From Malania oleifera (taxonomy: Eukaryota; Streptophyta; Magnoliopsida; Santalales; Ximeniaceae), in the NCBI RefSeq assembly GCF_029873635.1, contig NC_080422.1, positions 4,444,001 to 4,508,000 on the forward strand: a DNA stretch of 64,000 bases, written 5' to 3'. Positions 12,691 to 24,400 of the stretch are shown piece after piece; the stretch's first letter is position 1; every line of letters begins with the position of its first letter. The notes beneath the pieces were generated by a model. That model was not told the origin of the DNA, ran no database searches, and worked only from the letters and a program-made list of their open reading frames with translations. Both the position numbers and the translations under genes were made by a program.

Positions 12691-12702
12691 TGGTCATTCC
12701 CT

Positions 12703-12710
12703 TATAAAAA
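12703..12710 (+). promoter_or_regulatory. TATA box of the homeobox ORF
   Basis: TATAAAAA stands 119 bp ahead of the ATG at 12,829, between the tandem array and the ORF. A start near 12,735-12,745 would give a ~90-base leader. The leader holds no upstream ATG that I can see. Position and sequence are what a plant Pol II core promoter would show; activity is not demonstrated. Confidence 0.5.
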
Positions 12711-12828
12711 GGGTCTGCCCTTCTCGAACTCTAAGCATCACAGCTTTCTATTATCTTGAACAATCACATTTCGGTTTGTAGTGATTAGCTCTTCCCAACT
12801 TGTCTCTTAGTTGTCTCATTACTCGAAA

Positions 12829-13380
12829 ATGTTGTCAAATCACCCAACTTCCCAAGTTGTCGAGAGTAGCACTAGATCATCGATCCAAAGATGGAAACCC
12901 AGTAAGGCACAATTGGAGATTTTAGAGGAGGCCTTCCACAGTAGTCAAGGGGAACTCCTTTTTGTGGAGCGTACTATCTTGTTTGCAGCACAACTCCGAC
13001 GGTATGGTCTAATCGAGCTAAGAAATATACGCTTTTGGTTTGAGAACCGTAGTCATAGGCGGGGATCAGTTGGAGAAGCCACTATCTCAACTACTACCCC
13101 ATCAATTCTCCATCTTACCTCCTCCACCACTATCGCCCCAAGCAGTGCCCCTGCCATTCTTCCAACCCTCATCCCTATCGAGAATATTACGTCTATGAAA
13201 CTTACAACTAATATCACACCAATGAGTCATACCCCTTACAATGACAATATCACAGTCAACACACTAAGGGTTTTGGATAATGCTAGCCTACTCCACCATT
13301 GCAAGGAGGTCCAATGCGCGTTGAAAATCATATACGGGCCACCAATGACTCGTTATGATCATCCCCACCAAATGCCATAA
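12829..13380 (+). CDS. WUSCHEL-related (WOX-like) homeodomain protein, captured in an LTR element
   Basis: This is an intronless ORF of 183 codons. Residues 18-79 align with a WOX-type homeodomain. Helix 1 lies around RWKPSKAQLEILEEAF (21-36), the extended WOX loop and helix 2 end in AAQLRRYG (53-60), and recognition helix 3 is NIRFWFENRSHRR (66-78). The usual WFQN reads WFEN, so recognition-helix residue 50 is Glu rather than Gln. The rest is Ser/Thr/Pro-rich. The same frame beyond the ORF (13,381-13,551) encodes a WUS-box-like VLSLFST and ends in an EAR-like DVDLRL just before a TAA, so the parent gene was probably a longer repressor-type WOX. WOX proteins are nuclear factors of stem-cell and embryo patterning. 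The ATG at 12,829 is the first in frame after the TATA box. It lies in sense with its host LTR element. Clade within WOX is not assignable by eye; function of this copy is unknown. Confidence 0.75.
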   Translation: MLSNHPTSQVVESSTRSSIQRWKPSKAQLEILEEAFHSSQGELLFVERTILFAAQLRRYGLIELRNIRFWFENRSHRRGSVGEATISTTTPSILHLTSSTTIAPSSAPAILPTLIPIENITSMKLTTNITPMSHTPYNDNITVNTLRVLDNASLLHHCKEVQCALKIIYGPPMTRYDHPHQMP

Positions 13381-13613
13381 AGGGAAGAGGGCAGCTCTTC
13401 CTCCCTCAACGAACAAACGGGCGTTCTCTCCCTTTTTTCGACCCAAGCCGGCGACATTATAAGAGGTCAACTCTGTCAAGAAAGAACGCAGGCGGTTAGC
13501 AGTGACATCGCTAGCACTTCAATAGATGTTGACGTTGATCTAAGGCTCTAAAGGCTAGATTTCATTTCATTTTTATACATATATTTTTAATTTATATGAC
13601 ATGTATAATATAA

Positions 13614-13616
<3 letters not shown>

Positions 13617-13675
<59 letters not shown>
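13617..13675. repeat. (TA)n microsatellite
   Basis: A long nearly pure TA tract between the homeobox ORF and the polypurine tract of the same element. Confidence 0.9.
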
Positions 13676-13683
<8 letters not shown>

Positions 13684-13909
13684 CCTTTTCCACATCTTCT
13701 GAATTTCTTTTCCATTTCAACCCTTATTAGACCGACGATTCACACTTCAATTCCCAAAAGAAAATATTTCACCAAATTGACCCTCAATCTATTTTAAGAT
13801 TTAGTCAAATCATTAATAAATTTACTCTTTCAAATAGCGCAACCAATTATACAGTACTCATTTTAAATTAACAAATTTCGAGGACGAAATTTTTATAAGG
13901 ATGAGAGAA

Positions 13910-16245
13910 TGTGATGACCCAAAAAAAGATATATACGATTAAAGCACAATAATAATAAAATAATAAAATTGGTCATTAAGTTAATATCAATACAGAAGTG
14001 TTTTTCTGTAAGATCCTTGATTCCATGTTTGATGCCTAAGAAAGACCTTGTTTTAGCGAGTGCTCAGAGACCATTGCAGCTCAGTCGCTCCTTAAGGGTC
14101 GGCCTGATCAAAATGGAATTTCATAGGATAAATAGGGTAGACACTGTTTATATACGTAAATAAGTACATAAAATAATGTTTTCACTGACATAATTTGTAG
14201 AAATATATAATAAAATAATAAAAATATAAGTATCCTATGCGGGGCCCACAAGACTGTGTGGGGTCCACATAAGTCCCAAAGTCGTGTGGAGGTTTACACG
14301 AGTCTCGAAACTGTATAGGGCTCATAAAATCGTATGAGAATTATTGGAGTTACGTAAGATCCATTTGAGTTTCAAAGTTGTGTGGAGCCAACAAGACCAT
14401 GTAGGACTCACATGAGTTTTTAAAATTTAAATTTAATTTTTGTTCAAAAATAAATAATAAAATAAATAAATACTAAAAATAGTTTAAAAGTAATAGCAAT
14501 GATAATAATGATTAAGAAAAATAATAAAATAATTAATTACCTAATTGATTAATTAATTAGGTAAGTAATTAATTAAAAATTTATTTAATGAGAATGGTGG
14601 CAAGCACTCCCACATGGCCTTCATCCCCATCCCATACTCAACCCATACCTTGCCCATTCTTTAATTTTAAAAAATTATAATTTCACCAATCTCCCCACAC
14701 TTTTATAAATTTCATTTCTTCCCCAAAATTTTCCTATAAATAGGAAAGTCTTAACCTTCATTTTTCATAACAATTTTTTCAAGGAAGAGAAGGATTAATG
14801 AGTGAAAGAATTTGTGGTGGAGAGAGAATTTTTGAGTAAGTTCTCACTCACCCACTCTTTCCGATCTCATTTCTTAGAGATAGTTATTGTATTCGTAGCA
14901 CAAGATAAAAGAAGAAGGTAAGTAAATATGATTATTTTAATTTTTTTTTATTTAAAATTCATACTCGAGTTTATTTTGTAAGTAAATTTCAATTATGTTA
15001 CTTAGTTCCATAAAATTTCCATGAATTTATTTTTTCGTATATTTAATTATACTTATTCTATCTTTAATATACTTGCATTTATTTTTGGGTTAAGAAATGT
15101 TCTAATTCTCTCGGGTGAATTTTTAGCATTTCTTTTTATTAAAAAAAAATTATTATATATATTTTTAATACAAAAATTGTGTGACATGAGTTTATTTTTA
15201 CGTTGCATTATTCATGAAAATATGAGTAAAGATGAGATTTTCACGAGATTATTTTAAATTGCATAAATTATAATAAGATGATTTTAAAATCTCTTATGGT
15301 AAAGTAAGTTCAAAGTTACAGATGCTCGGTACCACAATTTAAAGTGTAAATGGATTAGAGTGCACCCACACTATTTACAGAGTGGTTATTTATGTTTGTG
15401 GATTTTTCCTGAGTGCACACCTGGTTCCAGACCAAGACTTAATAAGGAAAATTTCACTTAATATTTACGTACGTTGATTTAGTTTAGTCGGTCAGCCAGT
15501 TAAGTCCAGTTTTCGGACCGCACAACCCAGTCATAGGGGTAAACATGACTTACGATTAACAGGCCTAATGGTGGTTTTTTACAATATATGTTTATACATA
15601 TTTAATTACGTGTACAGAGTTATTAATGAGTTAAAGGAAAATTATAAGTTTATATAAAAAGGGTCATTCTTGTGCCTAAATGACGATTTAAAGGAAACGT
15701 ACGTATAAGGAAAAGTATATGTATGTATATAGTTAAATATTTTTATAATTTTAAAGTTAAAAGTTTAATTTAACGGTCACAGTATATGGTTATTAAATTT
15801 TACTGTTATAGTTGATGGTAAAAGTTTTATGCAGAATTTTTTTTAAAAATTTATATTTATTCTAGAAGCAGTTTTGAAGCTATAGTATTAAATATTATTT
15901 TACGAAATTTTTAAAAGCTCATTTTGGCCACACACTAATAATAATCTTATTTACTTACTGAGCGTCGTCTCACTCCAATCATATTTTTATTTCAGATAAC
16001 TTTGAAGGGCATGTCAGAAATCAGGTTTAATAAGCATGCTGGTGGGAATAGAAAAATAAAGATTGATTAGAAATATTAGTATGATGTCAGATATTTATGC
16101 TTGTATAATTTTTTTTCTTTTAAAATAAATGATTGTAATATGGATAATTAGCGCTTTGATTTAATAATAATTAAGTTATTTGTTTATACTGTAAATCAAT
16201 AGTAAAAAGTAAATATCCTAGATCCTTTAGGGTTGGGGTATTACA
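13910..16245 (+). repeat. 3' LTR of the homeobox-carrying element
   Basis: Same start (TGTGATGACCC) and end (..GGGGTATTACA) as the 5' copy and nearly the same length. Differences between the two copies are mostly transitions, as expected from methylated plant repeats. Confidence 0.9.
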
Positions 16246-18441
16246 ACTCAAGCTGAGACAGTGAGTTTAGAGCCTTTTCTTGTAATAAGCATGTAATGAC
16301 TACTACGTGACTCATTCCTATTGAAGGTTGGTCATTGTACTTGAATAAGGATCAACCAAAGTAAAATATATTAAAGCAAAAGAATCCATCCATCTATTGC
16401 CTCCTACTGTTACAAACTCACATTTTTGAAATTTCATTAAGGCATTATTTGACAAATAAATAGCGCTTGAAATTCATAGTGGTGACGCCAAATAAGTACC
16501 AAGAATTCTGCATGCACAAATTGTATGATCTACTACAGTCAAGAAAAATAAATAAGTGACTTGAAATTCCTTTTATGTCTTACAAAGAACCTTGACATAT
16601 TATACAAATACTTTTTTGAGATTCAGTGTTGAGTGCGTTTAATTTAATTATAAGAGATAAGGATTTCCTAACTGTAGATTTATTTTTCCCTCTATCAACT
16701 ACCCCAACTCCTCATTCGAAAATTTCTTTCAAGCTCAAGAGTATTATATACTAAAATTTCAAATATCTTCTTCAATCTGAATGCAACTCTTTAGATAACA
16801 TAAACTAAAGAATTGTTTGGAATGCTTATGTAGAAGTGTTGAATTTAATAAGTGTTGATAATAAGTATTGAATTGGAGAAACCCTAAAAATTATAAATGG
16901 CATTTGATTGTATTTAAATAAGTGTTATTATTAGTTTTAAATATAATTTAAATTAGAATTATTAATATTTTTAGTTAACAATTTCAATAATAATTATTTT
17001 TAATTAATATTTAAATATTTTCTACTACATAAAATAATATAAGATTTCCCTTTTTAATTAAAAATAATCTTGTTATTAGTGTATATTTATAATGTATGAC
17101 TGTTATATTAATTTATAATAAAAATAATATTTTTAATTAAATTAAAAAAATTAATCTATTCTACATGAAAATTTAAATTAATAATGATTCTTTGCTCCAA
17201 AAATTTAATTTTTTATTATTATTATTATAATAAATAAATATATAAGGAGAACACAAAAAATTGAAACGGTTCATGTTACAAATTGCAGTTAAAAAGATTT
17301 TTGAAAAAAGGAATACTTAGGATTATTAATAAAAAAAATTTGAATGCACAATAAATCTCGCTGCTTAGTCCAACGAGATTTAAATGTTAGGCCAATCGAG
17401 TGTTAATGCGTGACAGCGAGATTTGCTCGGAAAAAAAGCTGAACCTGACACGTGGCAAATCTCATTATTTAGTGTAACGAGATTTGTTGAATTTTACTGG
17501 ACCAAGAAGCGAGATTACATGAACATTGTTCTGAAAATAATTTTCATAAACAAAATATTATTTAGTATATTATTATAAATTAATAATAAACTGAGAAAAA
17601 ACTTGAATAAAACAGGTGCAAATATTGTCCTTTTTTCCCCCCTCTTCAATGCGAGCAGCTGAGTTGGCAAGCCCCAACCCCAGTTCAACCCGGGTTTGGC
17701 CGAGTCTCACAGGTCAATCCCGATTTAAGGCATTTCCAGTTATTGGTGGCTGACTGGACCAGCCCGAATACCGGTTCGGTCAAATCCAGTTAGATTGGTC
17801 TGTCTAGTTCGGATTTAGGCGCCCAGTGAGAAGAGCAAAACAAAAGAAAATGACAAAAAGAAAGAGCAAATGTGACAAATCAAGCCACCTGATGGCTGAA
17901 TCCCATCGGAAAAATGAAATTTGTACAATTCATAATTAAAAGAGGCTTTGAATTTAGATCTGTATAAATTTTGTCTAAAAATTTATTTCCGTAATTGTGT
18001 TGCAGAGAACTCAGCTTGGATCATTTAAGACCTAACAAATTTTGAAGCTCGGTGTTGAATAATGGCAAGCATCAAAGTTGCCATTCCGTCATTACAAAAT
18101 TGTAGAACAAAATAAAAACGCAGCATACAAACACACCATCATCCTCAATTTCTCACCCAAAATAATCTACATAAACCTTTCATATTTTACTTAATACATT
18201 GGCACCAAGCATTTCAGCCGGTTACTTGTAATGGCACATACCCGCCAGAAAACATTTGGATTTTCTTGATATATTAAGAGTACAACAGAAGACTCAACTT
18301 TTTTAACCGCAACTTCTTTTGATGATGCATACCATATCAAACCCATTGCCTCCAGCTGCTAATCATCGCCCTTCAACAGGGGCTATCAGCCTTGAATGGT
18401 AAGGTTGAGTTATAGCCTGGCAGACAACTTCCAAAACTTCG
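16246..18441. other. Intergenic spacer with two small hairpin repeats
   Basis: No gene was recognised. At 17,350-17,510 the arms AAATCTCG..CGAGATTT and AAATCTCA..CGAGATTT each enclose a 13-base loop, and further CGAGATT words lie nearby. A GC-richer patch (17,650-17,830) rich in CCGGTT/CAGTT words may be a degraded repeat. The right end (about 18,050-18,441) is the likely 3' untranslated region of the minus-strand gene that ends at 18,442. Confidence 0.5.
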
Positions 18442-21400
18442 TTACCTCTTGAATCCCCTTGGCCCTTTCTGTTTCTTGCTGCAAGGATATGTGTAAGTCA
18501 CATGTTTATGAACAAATAAGTCATCTGTCAACAATCTTACTTCAACCCAATATTTCTTGATTGCTAGGTCAGCAAGAACTCTTGAATCCCAAGATTCTAC
18601 CAATTAGCACCACACAGCATTGCAGTTAAGACAGCAAAAGAGTCGAATGAAATAAGGAAATAAAAAATTTACCGTGACTGAGCCTCATCATTACTCAGGG
18701 CAGAAGGTTCACTCTCCCCCCTTCCGAAGGCAACCTCATCCATGCTTTGCCCACGGCGTCTGTACCGACCACCTGAGGCCATAAATCCAGGACATGGCCT
18801 GTAAGCCTTTATTGGCCACCAACCAAAGCCTGGAACTGTTGCAATCCCACCTTGAATCCTTCCCTCACCATTACAGCCCTTCTCTATTTCCTCACTCCCA
18901 CAAGCCTTACAGCCCCTGCATAAGAGTTTCATGTACAGCCTTACAAATGAGCATTTTTTTCCCTCTCATAGAACCATATGAGCAATTCCATTGCAAAAAG
19001 GAAGCAAAATATATAAGCAATTCAAGAGCAAACGGAAATGTTATAATATTAATCCATTTTACAGAACTCCAGGGATATTTGCTTGCAAATGAGAACGTCA
19101 TTTCCTTAGAATTTAGTTGAAAGGGTTCCAATGTCCATCAACATTCAAAGATCAGATAACGCATCGCTGGTTCAGCAGAATAAATAATTATGGAGAAGGA
19201 TAGTGACCCAAATGTATCTAAGTAATTGCTCAGTGCACCTCGAGTTCATAATAATTTGTCTCTTCCGTTGCCTGTAAATATAGGATTCTCAAACCATATA
19301 AATCTCTGAGTTTTCTATTTTGCTTTAGGTTCTTTCTCTTATCAACTTCATAAGTTGCATTTGGTTTTGCCCAACCTACATGCTTGATCTGGTTTTGTTT
19401 CTAAAAGCAATAATAAACAAAAAAACAAAGAACAGCAAAGCATAACTATAATCAAGATAATTGTTCATAATACCAAATAGCCACTTTAATTGGCCACAAA
19501 CTAGGACTTTGCCAACAGAACTTGACTAATTACCAAGTAATATCAAACTCATTGTTCAAATTATATTAGCAAATACAATAGCACTACCAAACTTTGCAAT
19601 GTCATCGATCTTCTAATGATTTCCTAAACATCAGTTTCACAACCTCAATTTTGTCAACAAGTAATAAGGCACACATGAAACAACAATTAAAGTTCAGGAA
19701 ACTGAAAAGTGCCTCCACAGCAATCATCAAAAATCAAGCTTTTAATTCTAAGCTTTTAAAGGCCTTGTCTTCCAAAATGTGCAAGGCTCCAAATCTTTTG
19801 TCAGAACTTTCAGTCTTTCACCAATGTTATTTCAGATTTCTTGGCCCTCTTTACAGTCCTCAGCTTGCAGAATTCATTTGCTGTGGTAAATCTTCGTCCA
19901 TGCTACACTAACGGTGTGTTTGGAAGCATGGAGTTCAAGCCTTCAACTTGGCACCGTGTGGAGTTCAACAAAATTAAACATGATTTTTGTGTTGCATTTT
20001 GTTCACATTCACACATCCAAATCTGGGAGTCAAAAATCCATGCTCCGAAGTGCAACATAATATTATTTACAATGCTTTTCCTCTCTTAAATAAATGCTAA
20101 CAGTGAGGCATACACACCCAAACTTACTGTATTTTAGAAGATAATAGGAGAGTTATGGAGAGATTTTAAAATATTTAAAATTAAAATTATTTTACTGAAT
20201 CATAACTAACAGGATTGAGGGTTTCTTAAGAATAATGAGGGGGGAAATTTTGATGAAAAATGTTTATTAAAAATTAACGCCTCTTCTTTAATTAATAGGA
20301 GAGATACAATGCTCCTGTCAATTATATCCAAAGAAATACCATATCAATAATTCTTCCAAGTTACTGAAATGTTCATTTGATTATAATTGTTGCATTGAAA
20401 ACCAATGTTTTAAAAGGCTTAGTCAAGGTTCACCTTAAGATTCGCCTTAAGGCAAGGCATGCCTAAAACGCCTTGAGGCTCAATCTAAATACCAAATCCC
20501 AAAAAGGCTAATGCATTACGCGCTGACGCTTACGCATTTGTACAAAAGGCTCGCCTTTTACGCCTTTTTACTTGAGACTTGCGCATTTTGGGTGTGTGAT
20601 TCTCAAGTAAGATTTGGCTAGAAAATATTGATTCCATGTTTATATAAAAGGAATTTCATAATATCAGCTGATTTCCAAAATTCTTAAACCTCAACCTTTT
20701 CAAGAAAATTAAGTTGTATCTTAGATCTTGAAAAATAATTTGAACTTTGTAATAGTTAGCAATTTTTTTGAATGGCCAACAAGTAGTTTGCAAATTATAT
20801 ATGATTTTTTTTTAAAATTATATTTGTGATTTTATTAATTTTTTCTTTATTTGTCAAAGTTGAAGAAGGACTCTTTTCAATATCAAATATTTAACATCCC
20901 AATGACCTTTAAGTGTTGTAAAATACGTAGAGATGGTCATGGAGCCTAGGGTCAGAGTAGCAATGTCACGCTTCAACTTGAAAATTCTAGGATTGTTGCT
21001 TTAAGAGAAACAATCCTCAAGATCCAGCCATATATCACGGGGGCATTTATGATAGATTAGACTGTGAACAATGAATTTATCAATGGAGTTGAGGATCCAT
21101 AATAAGATCATATCATTGCAATGTTCCCACAATTGAGTTTCTGCTGAAGAGGACGTCGGTTTGGGGAAGGTACCATTAACAAAACCAAACTTATTTTTGG
21201 CATTAAAGGCCATTTTCATGGCCCTCTTCCAGGTAGGATAATTGTCACCATTGAGAATGGTGGAGACTAGGATGACACTTAGGTGATCAGCAAAATGAAG
21301 AAAATATGGAGAAGATACATCTAGAATTGATGGGGATGTTGGATTGGAGGAGGAGACCTCCGGAGATGTGATGTTGGACATGATTGCAGAAAAAAAAAAA

Positions 21401-24400
21401 ATTCATACGGTGTTGAAAAAAAAGTATACGCAGAGAACCTGCTTTGATACCATGTCAAAGTTGAAGAATGACTCTTTTCTATATCAAATATTCAACGTTA
21501 CAGTTTGTATATAATACATGAGAAAGGGAACAAGATCCCAAGAATAATTCCAAGAATAATGCCTAAATATCTGCTCTAATAACTATGCAAGAATCTATAG
21601 ATGGAAGGAGAAAATATTTCTCTAATATTATTCTTAAAAATATATAACTTATTTACATATTTTTATCTAAAAATAAAATCTCAAAAGGCTTACGCCCCAA
21701 CGCCTTAAGGCTTACGCCTCACCTCTTAAGGGTTAGAGTGCCCCGCCTTACGCTTTCGCCTTTTAAAAATTGTTAAAAATTAAATAAAATTAATCAATAA
21801 AATTAAAATTCCATCAAAGACATCACACAAATGTAGGGAACCAAATTGTATAATAACAGGCAAATTAAACAGAAGGAAACTAAAATCAGAAAACCCAAAA
21901 ACAACACCATGATCAATGTTCTCTAGAACAAAAAATGTTCTGACCTGTAATCCAAAAAAAACATGTTCTGACTTGTAGAACAAAAACAGGATCTGCTCAT
22001 GTCCTAAAATACAAAAAATTAAGATCACATTTCGTTCACATATGCCTATTCCTAATAACAAAATGGTCATAATATATTATTTTGATAATTTAAAAAATAA
22101 GATGCATTAGCTTTATAAAGAAAACGACAATGCAAATATTTCTATGAAAGTATGAATCTATAACATGGAAACACAACCTTTTACACATTGATTTTTTCCT
22201 AAATTATTAGATCTTGATACAGTTTTTGTTACATTCACATCTTATTTCATTTTACCCATAGAATGGACATTCTATAAACCAAATGTAATGCAAGCACATG
22301 TTTGGTACCTAAGAATGGAACTAAATCAAATCTGTCACATTATTTTTGCATGTTCTTCAATTCTTATGCTATTCCATTTTACTCCCACCCCTTTCTATAT
22401 ATTCCATAAACCAAACTTGCCATAAGGGTTTACAAATACTATATAGATATATTCAAAATTGTGCTATTGAACTTGTATCTTTAAGAGAGGATGTTGAAGT
22501 TTTTCCAAATCTAAAAGAGAATTCATTTAAAGATGTATATTAATAAAGACAGAAATAAAATTATAATACAATCTACTTCTAATTTTCTACTAATAAAAAG
22601 GTAGCTCATATATGAAAATTATTGAATTAAAACTTTACATAGCTAACTTGCACATTTTCTGGTAATTATGACCATGACTCTGCTTCAATTCCAAGACAAC
22701 AACTGAATATAGAAGTAATTCACAGCTACAAACCAACAAGGGCCATGGAAGTATGGAACCCAATCTGTGAAGATCACTTATCCAAGAAGTTTAAATTTTA
22801 ATTTGTGTTCAAAACACTAGCTTTAATCCAAATCCAGACAAATGGAATTAATAAACAAGTACCAGGGTACGAAATTAGGTTCGAACAAAGAAATGCAATA
22901 ACTTGGAGGAACACTAATGTTGTCAATGGTGGATGGTTCAGCGGGATGGAGGACCGCGACGGGATCTTCTGTACCAGAAGTTGAAGGAGAGGAAAGAGCT
23001 TCTTCTTCTTTTTCTTCTTCCAGAACAGGCGGAGGGGAAGGAGAACAGAGAGGGAAGAGCTTAGGAGAAGATGGGTATTTTACTTTTAGAGTGGGGGAGG
23101 CTGGTGGTGATGGGACTTGTGCCCGCATTCAGTGCCAACACCAAAGAGGCGGCGACAGCAGCCATGGGAGGTGGGAGAGTGGTGGGCAAAAGGCGAAAGT
23201 GAGGAGAGAAGGGTACTACTAGGCCATTGCACAGATGCATGGGACCGAGGTATGTGTGCCCATTATGAAAAATTAAAAAGATAAATAAATACCAAAAGAA
23301 GGAGACAAAAAGGTTCCACCGAGATTTGAACTCGGGTTACTGGATTCAGAGTCCAATGTCCTGACCACTAGACCATGGAACCTGTTGATGCTTGCTTGAA
23401 CTTGTCTTTAAAATATAAACTTCAAACAGGAGTCTTGATTTTTGGCTTGCAAAATGGAACGAGTTAAAAAGGAAATAAAATGAAAATTTGAAAGGAAATA
23501 ATGAAAAAATTAAGTGACAAATTCAATTCCATTCTGTTTCAGCCAATTATATTAGAAACAACTCTAGTGCTACCAAACTTTGCAATGTCATCAATCTTCT
23601 AATGATTTCCTAGATATCAGTTTGACAGCCTCAATTTTGCATACAACTAATTACACACACATGACAACAATTTAAGTTCAGGAAACTGAAAAGTGCCTCC
23701 ACAGCAATCATCAGGAATCCAGTTTTGTAATGCCAAGCTATCAAAGGCCTTGTCTTAACATGCAAAGCTTCAAGTCTCTTCTCAGGACTTCCACTCTTTT
23801 TCCAATGTTATTTCAGATTTCATGGCCCTCTTTACAGTCAGCTCGCAGAATTCATTTGCTATGGTACATTTTGTTAATGCTACACTAAGACTGTGAGCAT
23901 GGAGTTCAAGGCTTCAACTTGGTACTGTGTGGAGTTCAACAAAATTAAACACGATTTTGTATTGCATTGTATTCAAATTCACACATCGAAATCTGGGAGT
24001 CACAAATCCATTCTCCCAAGTGCAATATAATAGTATTTACAATGCTTTTCCTCTCTTAAATAAATGCTAGATGTGAGGTACACACACCCAAACTTATGTT
24101 AAAAAATTAGCTCTCCTAGGAGGACCACGCCATCCAGCCTTCCCATCTAATAAAAACACTCCAAACAGTGAGCTCCATCAGATTATACGTGGGCCTATCA
24201 TGTGAGATCCACTATTTGGACTGTTTTCATTGGATGATAGGGCCTAATGGAAGGACCACGTAGGTCCTCATGGAGGATCTAATTTTTTCCCCCAAATGTA
24301 CTGTGTTTTAGAAGATAATGAGCGAGTCATGGAGAGATTTTAGAAATTTAAAATTAAAAATATTTTGTTAAATTACATATCCAAATGTTGCAATTAAATT

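Larger units (their letters stand above)
8460..16245 (+). mobile_element. Large non-autonomous LTR retroelement carrying a homeobox ORF
   Basis: Two ~2.33-kb LTRs (8,460-10,785 and 13,910-16,245; TG..CA ends) flank a 3.1-kb interior. The whole is bounded by the perfect target duplication ACTCA (8,455-8,459 and 16,246-16,250). The primer-binding site TGGTATCAGAGCA (10,788-10,800) fits initiator-Met tRNA. A polypurine tract (ATAAGGATGAGAGA) ends at 13,909. No protease, reverse transcriptase or integrase is present. A very short gag-like start (MDLKDSSIGGNE) lies at about 11,018. The interior instead carries a SINE-like insert, an 80-bp tandem array and a WOX-like ORF. In a ~300-bp stretch aligned by eye the LTRs differ at about 26 sites (~9%). 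That points to a few million years under usual plant LTR rates. It is a LARD-like fossil that must have been mobilised in trans. Confidence 0.9.

Noticed and set aside
12170-12697. Long Arg/Glu/Cys-rich open frames (up to 175 codons) on the minus strand
   Set aside because: They read through the 80-bp tandem array. Several overlapping frames are open at once and repeat the same words, which is what a stop-free periodic repeat gives; no ATG context or homology.
22917-23222. Gly/Ser-rich plus-strand frame, also at 24,845-25,306
   Set aside because: Antisense shadow of exon 1 and its dead copy, whose splice signals and domain support the minus strand.
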